Positions 52,999 to 61,812 of a DNA stretch of 64,000 nucleotides are shown here, in pieces. The position numbers and the translations under genes are program-made. The notes beneath the pieces were generated by a model, which did no database searches, was not told the DNA's origin, and saw only the letters and a program-made list of their open reading frames with translations. Each line of letters starts with the position of its first letter. Position 1 is the first letter of the stretch. Origin of the DNA: an uncultured Roseobacter sp. (GTDB lineage Bacteria; Pseudomonadota; Alphaproteobacteria; Rhodobacterales; Rhodobacteraceae); the NCBI RefSeq assembly GCF_947495025.1, contig NZ_CANLXG010000004.1, positions 124,001 through 188,000 of the forward strand. Reading direction: 5' to 3'.

Positions 52999-53303
52999 TG
53001 ATCCCTCGCTGTTATCAGGACCGCATCCGGCGGCCGAAAAACTGGTTGTGTCGCAAACAGGCTGTTGATGTCGCAAAAGATGTATCCGAAGAGTTTCATT
53101 TCAATGCCGCGACTGCAAAAGATAGGTCAAATTGCTCCGTTTCGTCGCAGGCTGACGGTCAATTTGATCAAAAAATGTGCGCTGATGCGCGCCGATTAAG
53201 CAAGAAGTAATCCAAAAGCGACAAATTGATGTCGATTTTTGACTTTTTGGGATCGGCTCTTATATCATGCCGCAACGCAGCACGAGTTTGGGAGTTATCT
53301 GTC
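52999..53303. promoter_or_regulatory. Divergent promoter region of ggp operon and galU
   Basis: A direct repeat TGTCGCAAA at 53049-53057 and 53069-53077, 20 bp apart (two helical turns), lies upstream of gpsA; a related TTGATGTCG recurs near 53225. On the galU side TTGACT (53239-53244) and TATATC (53261-53266) with a 16-bp spacer form a plausible sigma-70 promoter. Operator function of the repeats is inferred. Confidence 0.5.
53239..53266 (+). promoter_or_regulatory. galU promoter
   Basis: -35 TTGACT and -10 TATATC separated by 16 bp, 38 bp upstream of the galU start. Confidence 0.5.
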
Positions 53304-54197
53304 ATGAAGTCATCCGCCGTCCGTACCGCTATTTTCCCAGTTGCCGGCCTGGGCACCCGCTTTCTGCCCGCCACCAAAGCAACTCCAAAGGAACTGTTAC
53401 CGGTTCTCGACACGCCTCTTATCCAGTACGCCATCGACGAAGCACAGGCAGCCGGCATCGAGAGGATGGTATTTGTGAGCCACCCCTCAAAGGCCGCCAT
53501 CGAACGCCACGTTATGGATGACGTGCGCCTGAGGTCCGAGCTGCGCGCAAGGGGAAAGCCCGAACTCGCGGCTGAACTCAAAGAAGCGTCTTTCCCTGTC
53601 GGGTCCGACGAGGTGGTCTTCGCCATGCAGAATGAACCGCTCGGACTGGGCCATGCCGTTGCCTGCGCGCGCGATCATGTTTTGCCGGGACCGGTCGCCG
53701 TTATCCTGCCCGACGATCTGATACTCGGCGAGGGTTGCATCGGCGAAATGATCGAAGCCTATCGAAACGTTCCCGCAGGTCACCTTGTGGCAACCATGCA
53801 GGTGGCCGCCAGAGAGACCCGCAAATACGGCATTCTGTCAGTGTGTGATCAGGAAGGACGCGTGCTGCGTGCGGACGGAATGGTCGAGAAACCGGATCCT
53901 GACAAAGCACCTTCCCGCGATGCCGTGGTCGGACGTTACATTCTGGACGGATCAGTCTTTGATGATCTGTCTGCGCAGACCCCGGGCGCCGGAGGAGAAA
54001 TCCAGCTTACAGATGCCATTGCCCGCGGCGCGCAGAGGGTCGGCCTGGCAGGGTTTCGTTTTTCGGGCCAGCGTTTCGACTGCGGCTCCAAGGCGGGCAT
54101 GCTGCGCGCAACCCTGCATCTCGCGGCGGAGGACCCGGAATGCGAAGAGGTTCTGCAGGAAATTGTGGCTTCACGGTCTTCGGCGCTCGCCGCCTGA
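53304..54197 (+). CDS. galU: UTP-glucose-1-phosphate uridylyltransferase GalU
   Basis: A 297-residue nucleotidyltransferase making UDP-glucose from UTP and glucose-1-phosphate. The nucleotide-binding signature is GLGTRFLPATKATPKELLPV (from about residue 14), followed by the sugar-binding RADGMVEKPDP and GGEIQLTDAI. The length is near the E. coli 302. ATG 53304 has GGAG 9 bp upstream. Divergent from the ggp operon and possibly supplying its glucose donor. A hairpin GCCTGA / TCAGGC spans the stop codon. Confidence 0.95.
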   Translation: MKSSAVRTAIFPVAGLGTRFLPATKATPKELLPVLDTPLIQYAIDEAQAAGIERMVFVSHPSKAAIERHVMDDVRLRSELRARGKPELAAELKEASFPVGSDEVVFAMQNEPLGLGHAVACARDHVLPGPVAVILPDDLILGEGCIGEMIEAYRNVPAGHLVATMQVAARETRKYGILSVCDQEGRVLRADGMVEKPDPDKAPSRDAVVGRYILDGSVFDDLSAQTPGAGGEIQLTDAIARGAQRVGLAGFRFSGQRFDCGSKAGMLRATLHLAAEDPECEEVLQEIVASRSSALAA

Positions 54198-54215
54198 CCG
54201 TCAGGCCTGCGCAGT

Positions 54216-54914
54216 TCAGCTCTGATCGATAAGCCCCCAGGCCTCATAGTCCGAAACCAGCAGGTGCACCGGGCCTGTGTCTTCATCAATATCGGCGAAG
54301 CGACCGATTTCCTGTTCAAAGATATTGTCGGTGAGGTCATCGTTGACAGCTGATACCTCGCCGATCAGGACATCGCCGCCTTCGCCCCAGAACTTGTGCC
54401 AGTTGCCAGGTCGCAATGTCACGCTCTCGCCAGGGGCAAGTTTCAGCACATCGCCCGGTGCAAGTGTCCGCAGCATGCCGTCGCAGGCCACAGGCACCGG
54501 GGCATCGCGGTCAATGCTGCCGTCGGGCGCACTTTCAAACATTTCAATAGCCAGTGTGGCGCCGCCGCGGTTGATGATGTCCTCTGTCTTGAGAACATGA
54601 CGGTGCATCGGTGAAATCTGGTTATGGCGCGAAATCATGATTTTTTCGGCATAGCACATCCCGCCGCCCGCCTGCAGTTCAGCCAGTGAGCCGTTACGGG
54701 TGGTGAAGAGGAACAAACCCATATTGTCGAAATCGCCCGCACCATAGTCGGTGATGTCCCATCCCAGCCTTGCAGTCGTAATGCCCCGGATATCGTCTCT
54801 GCGGCGGAGCATTTCGTCGGGCGACCAGTAGGCGAATGCAGGCATCCGGTAGCCGAAAGACCTGATGAAGGCATCGGCTTCCTGCAAAATCGTATTGATT
54901 TCAGAGCGTTTCAT
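54216..54914 (-). CDS. D-lyxose isomerase family protein
   Basis: A 232-residue cupin-type sugar isomerase. Metal-binding residues of the D-lyxose ketol-isomerase family are seen in MCYAEKIMISRHNQISPMHRHVLKTE and late LRPGNWHKFWGEG. It interconverts D-lyxose and D-xylulose, or related sugars. ATG 54914; the frame opens at 55013 but the extra residues do not fit. It is in the same direction as the AtuA genes with a 125-bp gap. Confidence 0.85.
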   Translation of the reverse strand: MKRSEINTILQEADAFIRSFGYRMPAFAYWSPDEMLRRRDDIRGITTARLGWDITDYGAGDFDNMGLFLFTTRNGSLAELQAGGGMCYAEKIMISRHNQISPMHRHVLKTEDIINRGGATLAIEMFESAPDGSIDRDAPVPVACDGMLRTLAPGDVLKLAPGESVTLRPGNWHKFWGEGGDVLIGEVSAVNDDLTDNIFEQEIGRFADIDEDTGPVHLLVSDYEAWGLIDQS

Positions 54915-55039
54915 AGGGGCTGTCTCCGGGTGTTTGCAGGCTGTGCTTACCGTCGCGCCGGCTGACGTAAAAGCGGTTTCTGCCATAGCACGTGACGAAA
55001 CAGGTTTCGGCAAGACGTCCTGCGGGCGATTCCGCAGGA

Positions 55040-55339
55040 TCAGATATCAAGTTCCCCGATAAGTGCGGCCCAGGACGCGCCGTGCATGTCCCGGTCGTTG
55101 ACCGCGCCCTGAACAGCCGGGCGGGGCAGGCTGAACTTTACAACATGCAGGTTTTCGATATCGAACCGTTTAACCGTCTGAGAGTCGGCGTCAAAAACGG
55201 CTGCAATCTGAGCGACGCTCAGCCCGTTCCGTACGCGGGCAAAGCTCTCGGCTGAGCCGCAGAAAATATCGATGGTCAGCCAGAACGGGCCGGCGTTTTT
55301 GCTGCGTACCTTGGTGACGAGAGAGCGGAGTTCAGCCAA
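55040..55339 (-). CDS. DUF4387 protein (AtuA-associated small subunit)
   Basis: A 99-residue protein of the DUF4387 family. Signatures are LRSLVTKVRSKNAGPFWLTID and FSLPRPAVQGAVNDRDMHGA. DUF4387 proteins co-occur with AtuA-like DUF1446 proteins. The start is TTG 55339: GGAGG lies 8 bp upstream and the codon lies just before the AtuA stop, giving overlapping genes. It probably forms a complex or is a partner of the AtuA-like protein. Confidence 0.85.
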   Translation of the reverse strand: MAELRSLVTKVRSKNAGPFWLTIDIFCGSAESFARVRNGLSVAQIAAVFDADSQTVKRFDIENLHVVKFSLPRPAVQGAVNDRDMHGASWAALIGELDI

Positions 55340-56687
55340 TGTCGATGACCTCCAGCCGGAAAGCACTCATCGGATCAGCCAGATGCAGCACATGGTTCAT
55401 TGCAAACTCGTATACTACGCCGTGCGCCATTTCAGGCGGCGAGAAGAGAAAGGCAAAGGTTGGCTGCTCCTCTTCCTGCGTCAGTGGATGGTGCAGCAGA
55501 TAAGGATTCAGCATTTTGCCGATCTCGCCGGCCTGAGCTTCGGTTGGCGCGGTGATGATGGCCACAACGCCGATTTCCACCGGATCAGCTTTACGTTTTT
55601 CCAGTTTGCCAAAGCTGGCGGAATGACCGATCAGACGCAGTTCAAGTGTGAATGCGTCCGCGCTCAGCTCCATCCGGTCCATGACTTTGGCACTGCATTT
55701 TGCGACGATATCCTCTGCCCATGCGGGTGCATTCTGCACATAGTGCTGATCGCGCAGCAGGGCGATGGCGACACTCCGGTAGCCCACAGCACGCGCGCCT
55801 TCCAGCTTGACCGTATAGTCATCCGACGGCACCCATTCAGAGCCGGTTACCCGCACAGACCTTGCATCAATGCTGGTATATTCGGCATCTGTCACATCAA
55901 GGTGGCCACCCGGTTCAAAGAGGATAAAGGGGTCAGAGTTCTCATACAGCATATGCGCCGACACAGTGTGCGGAGAGGCATGCGCGCCATCCGCCAGAGG
56001 AGTGACGGTGAAACCGGCATCGTCAAAATCGATCATGATCACGCCGGACTGCGGGTTTGTTGCACACAGCGCACCACATTCCCCTATTTTCGCGCCGTGC
56101 CATGCGCCGCCCGCGTGACAGCCTTTCATCAACGGGAGCGCGGCAAGGATTGCAGTATCAGTTGTCCGGCCCGCGATGACAATATCCGCACCTGTTTCCA
56201 GAGCTGCAGCGATCTGCTCAGCACCTGCAAGGGCAACAATGTTGGAGCAGGAGCGAATGGTACCGGCATCAATATCCGGTGCATTGCCAAGTGGCGTGAT
56301 CTGGTTTGCCTCCCATTCAGAGGCAACAGCCTCCGGATCCTGCCCGCTGCGCAGTACAGCAATCCGAAGCGGGTTACCCTGCTCGGCGGCGATCTCGCGT
56401 GTGATGTCGAGCATCCAGTCAACCGCGCTGTCCGCGCCACATGTTCCAGCCGTACCGATAACCAGAGGCACACCAGCTTCGGCCCGGGCCTTCATCAGGC
56501 CCGCCCACTCGATTTTGGTCGAGGATCGCGCGTATTTTGAAACGCCGCGCCCAAGATAGGACGGCCCGCTGTCTGTGGAGCCGCCATCAATTGCTATGAT
56601 GTCGGGCCCTGCTGCGATGCCACGCTGCAGGGCCTCCTGATCATAGTTCAGACCCAGTGCACCAGAAGGAACAAGGACTTTTACCAT
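55332..56687 (-). CDS. AtuA-like (DUF1446) acyclic terpene utilisation protein
   Basis: A 451-residue DUF1446 protein. The start is KVLVPSGALGLNYDQEALQRG, followed by IAIDGGSTDSGPSYLG and IVIAGRTTDTAILAA, features of AtuA-type proteins with an unclear enzymatic role in acyclic terpene or related carboxylate degradation. ATG 56687 overlaps the TctA stop as TGATG. Together with DUF4387 it forms the end of the TctCBA operon, so it may act on the imported substrate. Confidence 0.85.
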   Translation of the reverse strand: MVKVLVPSGALGLNYDQEALQRGIAAGPDIIAIDGGSTDSGPSYLGRGVSKYARSSTKIEWAGLMKARAEAGVPLVIGTAGTCGADSAVDWMLDITREIAAEQGNPLRIAVLRSGQDPEAVASEWEANQITPLGNAPDIDAGTIRSCSNIVALAGAEQIAAALETGADIVIAGRTTDTAILAALPLMKGCHAGGAWHGAKIGECGALCATNPQSGVIMIDFDDAGFTVTPLADGAHASPHTVSAHMLYENSDPFILFEPGGHLDVTDAEYTSIDARSVRVTGSEWVPSDDYTVKLEGARAVGYRSVAIALLRDQHYVQNAPAWAEDIVAKCSAKVMDRMELSADAFTLELRLIGHSASFGKLEKRKADPVEIGVVAIITAPTEAQAGEIGKMLNPYLLHHPLTQEEEQPTFAFLFSPPEMAHGVVYEFAMNHVLHLADPMSAFRLEVIDIG

Positions 56688-58207
56688 CAGTCGACGGGTC
56701 CGTCCGTCGGGTGCTTTTCCGGTTTCTTCAGAACGCCGCGCAGGAACATCGGTGCAACAAAGCCTGCAATTGCTGCAATCCAGAACCCGATGGCGATCGG
56801 TGACGAGAAGAGATACATCGGATCGCCATCCGACAGCGTCATGGCGCGGCGCAGTGCGTCTTCCATTTTGCCGCCGAGCAGAATGCCCAGAATGACCGGC
56901 ACGGTCGGCACATCCAGTTTACGCAGGAAGTACCCAAGAACGCCGAAACCGATCATGAGAAGCAGATCAAAATAGCTGCCCGAGAGGGAATAGATGCCAA
57001 CAAACGAGATCATTGTTACCCCGGGCAACAGAACCCAGGCCGGCACCATGAGAATTTTCACAAAAATCTTCACCATTGGCACATTCATCGCCAGCAGAAC
57101 GAAGTTTGCGATCAGCAGTGAAGCGATAAGGCCCCAGACCACCTCCGGCCGTTCGGAAAAGAGCGTGGGACCCGGTGTGATGTTCAGCGTCATCAGCAAC
57201 GCCAGCAGAACTGCGGTGGTGCCAGACCCTGGCACGCCCAGTGTCAGCATCGGAACAAGTGCGCCGCCGGCGGCCGAGTTATTGCCTGCTTCTGGTGCCG
57301 CGATGCCTTTGGGCACGCCTGTACCAAAGCCACCTTTGGGCCCGGCAATGGATTTCTCGGTCATATAAGCCAGAAACGAGCCAAGTGATGCACCTGCACC
57401 GGGCAGAATACCGGCGATAAACCCGACGCCCGAGGCGCGCAGCATGGTCCATCTGGTGGCCATGATATCTTTCCAGGGGATTGTAACCTTGCCGAGCTTA
57501 ACCCCGATGGAGGATCCTTTTCCGTGGCTCTCAATGAAAAAGAAAATCTCGGCGATGGCGAAAAGGCCAACGATCGCAACCAGGAAATCAATGCCATCGT
57601 AAAGGTGCAGGTTGCCACCGGTCAGGCGGGGCAGGCCCGAGGAACTGTCGACGCCGATCATGGCAATACCAAGACCGATGCAGGCGGCCAGCGCGGCCTT
57701 GGCCTGGTTGTTGGACGCCATGCCACCAAGCGTACAGAAGGCCAGCAGGTACAGCGCAAAGTATTCCGCCGGGCCAAAGAGAAACGCAACCCGCGCCAGA
57801 GATGGCGCAAGAAGCATCAGGCCGATGGTGGCCAGCAGCGCGCCGACAAAGGACGCAACGCCCGAGAGTACAAGCGCATCGCCCGCCCGCCCCGCTTTGG
57901 CCATCGGGTAACCATCGAGCGTCGTCATCAGGGCCGGTTCGTCACCGGGAATGTTGAGCAGAATAGAGGAAATCCGGCCACCATACATTGCGCCGTAGTA
58001 GACCGAGGTCATCAGCACCAGCGCTGACGTCGCATCAAGGCCGAGAGTGAATGTAATGGGGATCAGAATGGCCACCCCGTTTGAGGGGCCGAGGCCCGGC
58101 AGCGCGCCGATAATGGTGCCCAGAAAGCAGCCGCAGACCGCCAGAAAAAGGGTATAGGGCGACAGAGCGACACCAAAGCCGATGGCAAGGTTTGCAAGAA
58201 TATCCAT
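56687..58207 (-). CDS. tctA: Tripartite tricarboxylate transporter, large permease TctA
   Basis: A 506-residue membrane protein with about 10-12 hydrophobic helices. Signature stretches of TctA are GALPGLGPSNGVAILIP, YYGAMYGGRISSILLNIPGD and PGAGASLGSFLAYMTEKS. It is the channel-like subunit of a TTT transporter for organic acids. ATG 58207; the longer frame to 58345 overlaps tctB and is rejected. Confidence 0.95.
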   Translation of the reverse strand: MDILANLAIGFGVALSPYTLFLAVCGCFLGTIIGALPGLGPSNGVAILIPITFTLGLDATSALVLMTSVYYGAMYGGRISSILLNIPGDEPALMTTLDGYPMAKAGRAGDALVLSGVASFVGALLATIGLMLLAPSLARVAFLFGPAEYFALYLLAFCTLGGMASNNQAKAALAACIGLGIAMIGVDSSSGLPRLTGGNLHLYDGIDFLVAIVGLFAIAEIFFFIESHGKGSSIGVKLGKVTIPWKDIMATRWTMLRASGVGFIAGILPGAGASLGSFLAYMTEKSIAGPKGGFGTGVPKGIAAPEAGNNSAAGGALVPMLTLGVPGSGTTAVLLALLMTLNITPGPTLFSERPEVVWGLIASLLIANFVLLAMNVPMVKIFVKILMVPAWVLLPGVTMISFVGIYSLSGSYFDLLLMIGFGVLGYFLRKLDVPTVPVILGILLGGKMEDALRRAMTLSDGDPMYLFSSPIAIGFWIAAIAGFVAPMFLRGVLKKPEKHPTDGPVD

Positions 58208-58208
58208 G

Positions 58209-58700
58209 TCAGTGTCCCCCGACGAACGGAATGAGAATGGCGATTGCGTCCCATAGCTTGGCTGCGGTCGGAATGCGGTAGGCGACAATGTTGCCCAGGC
58301 CCAGCGCATATTTGAACAGGACAAACAGGCCCAGTGACAGGCCAATGCCGGACAGGATCGCGGGTTTGATCCGCGGGGAAATCTGGTAACTCAGGATGCC
58401 TGCGGCAAAGACTGTCGGCAGGATGAACCCCAGCGGCGTCAGCAGCACAGCATAAAACGCCAGCACAACAACAGCGATGGCCATTGAAACCCAGGTTGGC
58501 GGCTGCGGCCAAGCGGGGTCAGGATCGGGTTTGAAAATAATCGACAACGAACACAGCGCTGCAACCGCACCGATCATCAGCGGGAACAGTTTCGGCAGAA
58601 ATTCGCCCGAGAAGAAGTTCGTCTGAATCTGAGTGGCAGCCGCGATATACGCGACTGCCGTGATCAGAGTGATCAGACCGAAAATGCGGTCTGATGCCAT
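58209..58700 (-). CDS. tctB: Tripartite tricarboxylate transporter, small permease TctB
   Basis: A 163-residue membrane protein with four hydrophobic segments, the small TctB subunit. It follows tctC with overlapping stop and start (TAATG) and precedes tctA by 1 bp. It lacks motifs beyond its topology, but the context fixes it. Confidence 0.9.
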   Translation of the reverse strand: MASDRIFGLITLITAVAYIAAATQIQTNFFSGEFLPKLFPLMIGAVAALCSLSIIFKPDPDPAWPQPPTWVSMAIAVVVLAFYAVLLTPLGFILPTVFAAGILSYQISPRIKPAILSGIGLSLGLFVLFKYALGLGNIVAYRIPTAAKLWDAIAILIPFVGGH

Positions 58701-59668
58701 TACTGAGTGACTCCCAGCTCTTTCGAAAGTCCTGCGATGTCTGCGACCAGACCATCAATATAGGACTGGAAGTCGCCGCCCACCTTGGTGAAAGGCGCGA
58801 GACCATTGTCAGCCATCGCCTGTGCCCACTCAGGGCTGTCAGCGACCTGCTGGAGCTTGCCTGCCCACTCGTCGAACTGCGCGTCAGAGATGTCTTTGGG
58901 TACGTACAGACCACGCCAGTTCACGGCGACCACGTCATAACCCTGCTCTTTGGCTGTGGGGATGTCCTCAAAGCCCGGCACCCGCTCGTCGGTCAGCACT
59001 GCAATGACGCGGATGTCGCCGTTCGCAAGGAAACTTACGACTTCGGACATATCGCCTGTCATCGCCTGGGTGAAACCACCTACGGTCTGTGTGATTGCAT
59101 CCGCGCCGCCGTCGACACCGATGTATTTCACTTTGGTGATGTCAGTGAAACCACCCTCTTTCAGCACCATCAGTGGTTTCATGTGGTCAAAGCCACCCAC
59201 TGCGGAGCCGCCGGCAAAGGCAACAGATCCCGGATCCGCCTTGATCGCCTCAACGAGGTCGCCAAGCGACTGATATTCGCTGTCCGCAGCCACAACGATG
59301 ACGCCTGGATCAGCACCGATGGCGCCCACAAAGCGCACCTGGTCGGCGGTCATACCGGCATAGGCATTCTGTGCCAGACGCGTGGTTGTTGCCGTGGATG
59401 CGGCGACAATAAGGTCTGCATCATCGCTGCGTTCGTTGACGACATTGCCGAAGGCCAGACCACCGCCTGCGCCAGGCATATTGGTCACCTGAACGGGTTT
59501 GTCCACGGCACCGATATCATACATGATTTTGCCGATCTGACGGCAGGTGAAATCCCAGCCGCCGCCGGGGTTTGCTGGTGCGATACATTCGGCAGCTGTC
59601 GAAGCGCCGGCGGCACCAAAAGTGAGAACGGCACTCGTGATGAGCGCCCCTGCGAGACGTTTTGTCAT
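58700..59668 (-). CDS. tctC: Tripartite tricarboxylate transporter substrate-binding protein TctC
   Basis: A 322-residue periplasmic Bug-family binding protein. Signal peptide residues 1-26 (cleavage near TAAECIAP). Mature motifs: NPGGGWDFTCRQIGKIM, NMPGAGGGLAFGNVV and KYIGVDGGADAI. ATG 59668 with GGGAGGAACC upstream; the longer frame to 59857 crosses the opposite promoter region. First gene of the operon. Confidence 0.95.
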   Translation of the reverse strand: MTKRLAGALITSAVLTFGAAGASTAAECIAPANPGGGWDFTCRQIGKIMYDIGAVDKPVQVTNMPGAGGGLAFGNVVNERSDDADLIVAASTATTTRLAQNAYAGMTADQVRFVGAIGADPGVIVVAADSEYQSLGDLVEAIKADPGSVAFAGGSAVGGFDHMKPLMVLKEGGFTDITKVKYIGVDGGADAITQTVGGFTQAMTGDMSEVVSFLANGDIRVIAVLTDERVPGFEDIPTAKEQGYDVVAVNWRGLYVPKDISDAQFDEWAGKLQQVADSPEWAQAMADNGLAPFTKVGGDFQSYIDGLVADIAGLSKELGVTQ

Positions 59669-59704
59669 TGGTTCCTCCCATTTGACAGGCGGGCCTCCAC
59701 CCGC

Positions 59705-59748
59705 TTGTGTAGTCACAAGACTGTAGGAACCTGACACCAACCTGTCAC
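59705..59748. promoter_or_regulatory. Divergent tct / response-regulator control region
   Basis: An inverted repeat TTGTG-TAGT-CACAA (59705-59718) and a direct repeat CTGACAC (59731) and CTGTCAC (59742) spaced exactly 11 bp, the period typical of OmpR-type response-regulator sites. It lies between tctC and the response-regulator gene. Confidence 0.45.
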
Positions 59749-59770
59749 GCATGAAGAACACAACCCGGCC

Positions 59771-60439
59771 ATGAGATTTCTGCTCGTAGAGGACAATGCT
59801 GATCTGGCCCGGGCGCTGTCCGGGCGCTTTGTGCTGGGCGGCCATGCGGTCGATCACGCGGCCAGCCTGGAGGATGCGGAGCTGGCGACGCAGACAGTCG
59901 GTTATGATCTGATTTTACTGGATATTATGCTACCTGATGGCGATGGCCGCACTTTCCTGCGACGTCACCGCAGCGCAGACAACCCGACGCCTGTCATCGT
60001 GCTGACGGCGCGTTCCGAGGTGTCGGACCGCGTGGGTCTGCTGGATCTGGGGGCGGATGACTATATCACCAAGCCTTTCGACTTTACCGAGCTTGAAGCG
60101 CGTGTGCGGGCCGTGTTGCGTCGCCATGGCGGGGCTGCGGACAACAGTCGCGAGTTTGCCGGGCTGACATTCGATTCGACCAGCGGGGTCATTTCAGCAG
60201 GTGGTGAGAGCACACAGCTGCGCAATCGCGAGACTCGGCTGCTGGAAGTTTTCTTTGCAGCGCCAGGTCAGATATTTTCCAAGTCGCACCTGATGGACAG
60301 GCTGTTCTCGTTCTCAGAGGAGGTCTCCGAGAATGCGATTGAAGTCTATGTAGGCAGGCTCCGGCGCCGGCTGTCGGCTTCTGACGCGACCATCGAAACG
60401 GTGCGCGGTATGGGCTACAGGATGGTGCGACGCGAATGA
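59771..60439 (+). CDS. OmpR-type response regulator (TctD-like)
   Basis: A 222-residue response regulator. Receiver domain: phospho-Asp in LILLDIMLPDGDG (about residue 51), Lys in DDYITKPFDF (about 101). The C-terminal winged helix ends VGRLRRRLSASDATIETVRG. It likely controls the divergent tctCBA operon. ATG 59771 lacks a strong Shine-Dalgarno. Its stop overlaps the kinase start (ATGA). Confidence 0.9.
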   Translation: MRFLLVEDNADLARALSGRFVLGGHAVDHAASLEDAELATQTVGYDLILLDIMLPDGDGRTFLRRHRSADNPTPVIVLTARSEVSDRVGLLDLGADDYITKPFDFTELEARVRAVLRRHGGAADNSREFAGLTFDSTSGVISAGGESTQLRNRETRLLEVFFAAPGQIFSKSHLMDRLFSFSEEVSENAIEVYVGRLRRRLSASDATIETVRGMGYRMVRRE

Positions 60440-61812
60440 AAACGGGCGCCCCTTCCATACGCCGGCGTCTTGTACTGCAGCTTGCGCTTGTTGCGGCACT
60501 GTTGTCGGTGGCGTTTTTTCTGGCCGTGCGCGGGGTTGCGGGCAACGCCACTGAACAGACGCAGGATAATATCCTCGCGGCCTCTGCCACCTCAATCGCC
60601 GATGCGCTGTATTCAGAGAGCGGGGCTGTGCGGGTTGAGATCCCCTATTCGGCGCTTTCCATGCTCGGTACTGTTTCAGAAGACCGCGTTTTCTACCATG
60701 TGATCGTGGATGGCGAGACGCTCACCGGCTATGACGACCTGCCGCTGCCTCAGGGGCGCAGCGGGTCGCGCGCGCCGGTGTTCGACACCTATTCATACCG
60801 TGGCGACAGTCTGCGTGCGGTTGTTGTGACGCGGACGCTGACTGCGGCGAACCAGCCGCGTTTTGTTCAGGTCGTGGTTGCGCAGACCCGCCTTGGGCTC
60901 GAGGCAATCTCTTCGCGGATCACGACAACGGCCACAGCGGTTGGCGTTGCGTTTTTCCTTGTGGCAACGGCACTCAGCGCTTTTGCTGCTCAGAACGCGC
61001 TGCGCCCTCTCAGTCGTCTTGCCGATGCTATGGCGCGGCGGGGTCCCAAGGATCTGCGCCCGGTCAGTGCCGAGGCGCCGGCGGAGCTTGCGCCCCTCGT
61101 TGGTGGCCTGAACAGTTTTATGTCACGGCTTGGTGCGGCTCTCGGCCGGTCCGAAGATCTGATCGTTGAAGCAGCGCACCGCGTGCGTACACCACTGGCC
61201 ACTGTCCGCACCCAGGCTGAGGTGGTGCACCTGCAGATGGAGAAACCCGAAAACCGCCAGGCGCTGCGTCAGATGATCCGCGCTGTCGACGAAAGCTCGC
61301 GCTCGGCGGGGCAGTTGCTGGACCATGCGATGGTCACCCTGCGTTCCGATCACCTTGAGACTGAGAAAGTGGATCCCGCTGACCTGTTGCGTGACGTCGT
61401 GGACCGCCTGGGGCCTACCGCCGGACTGCGTGATATTGCCATTCATCTTGAATTGCCGGACGCGCCACTCCGCATCGAGGGCGACCCGATCCTGCTGCAG
61501 AACGCAGTACGCAACATTCTGGACAATGCCATCAAATACTCACCGGCCGAAACAGACATCAGGGTCTCGATGGAAGGTACCGGCACATGTCGGATGACCT
61601 TCTGCGATCAGGGCAGGGGGTTTGAAGCGGCGGATATCATGCGTCTGCCCGACCGTTTCTCGCGCGGATCCAATGTTGGTGATGTCGTCGGGTCCGGCCT
61701 GGGTCTGACCATCGTATCAGACGTAGCCCGCGCCCATGGCGGTACGCTCGAAATCGCCCCCAACCCGGAAGGAGCCGGTGCATGCGTCACGCTTGTCTTG
61801 CCCTGCTGCTGA
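60436..61812 (+). CDS. Sensor histidine kinase (TctE-like)
   Basis: A 458-residue kinase. Two membrane helices (about residues 10-32 and 163-187) enclose a periplasmic sensor of about 130 residues. HAMP follows, then the H-box VEAAHRVRTPLATV (His about 247), N-box NAVRNILDNAIKYSP and G-box GSGLGLTIV. It should phosphorylate the preceding regulator. It overlaps the next gene by 31 bp, so the three are co-transcribed. Confidence 0.93.
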   Translation: MKTGAPSIRRRLVLQLALVAALLSVAFFLAVRGVAGNATEQTQDNILAASATSIADALYSESGAVRVEIPYSALSMLGTVSEDRVFYHVIVDGETLTGYDDLPLPQGRSGSRAPVFDTYSYRGDSLRAVVVTRTLTAANQPRFVQVVVAQTRLGLEAISSRITTTATAVGVAFFLVATALSAFAAQNALRPLSRLADAMARRGPKDLRPVSAEAPAELAPLVGGLNSFMSRLGAALGRSEDLIVEAAHRVRTPLATVRTQAEVVHLQMEKPENRQALRQMIRAVDESSRSAGQLLDHAMVTLRSDHLETEKVDPADLLRDVVDRLGPTAGLRDIAIHLELPDAPLRIEGDPILLQNAVRNILDNAIKYSPAETDIRVSMEGTGTCRMTFCDQGRGFEAADIMRLPDRFSRGSNVGDVVGSGLGLTIVSDVARAHGGTLEIAPNPEGAGACVTLVLPCC

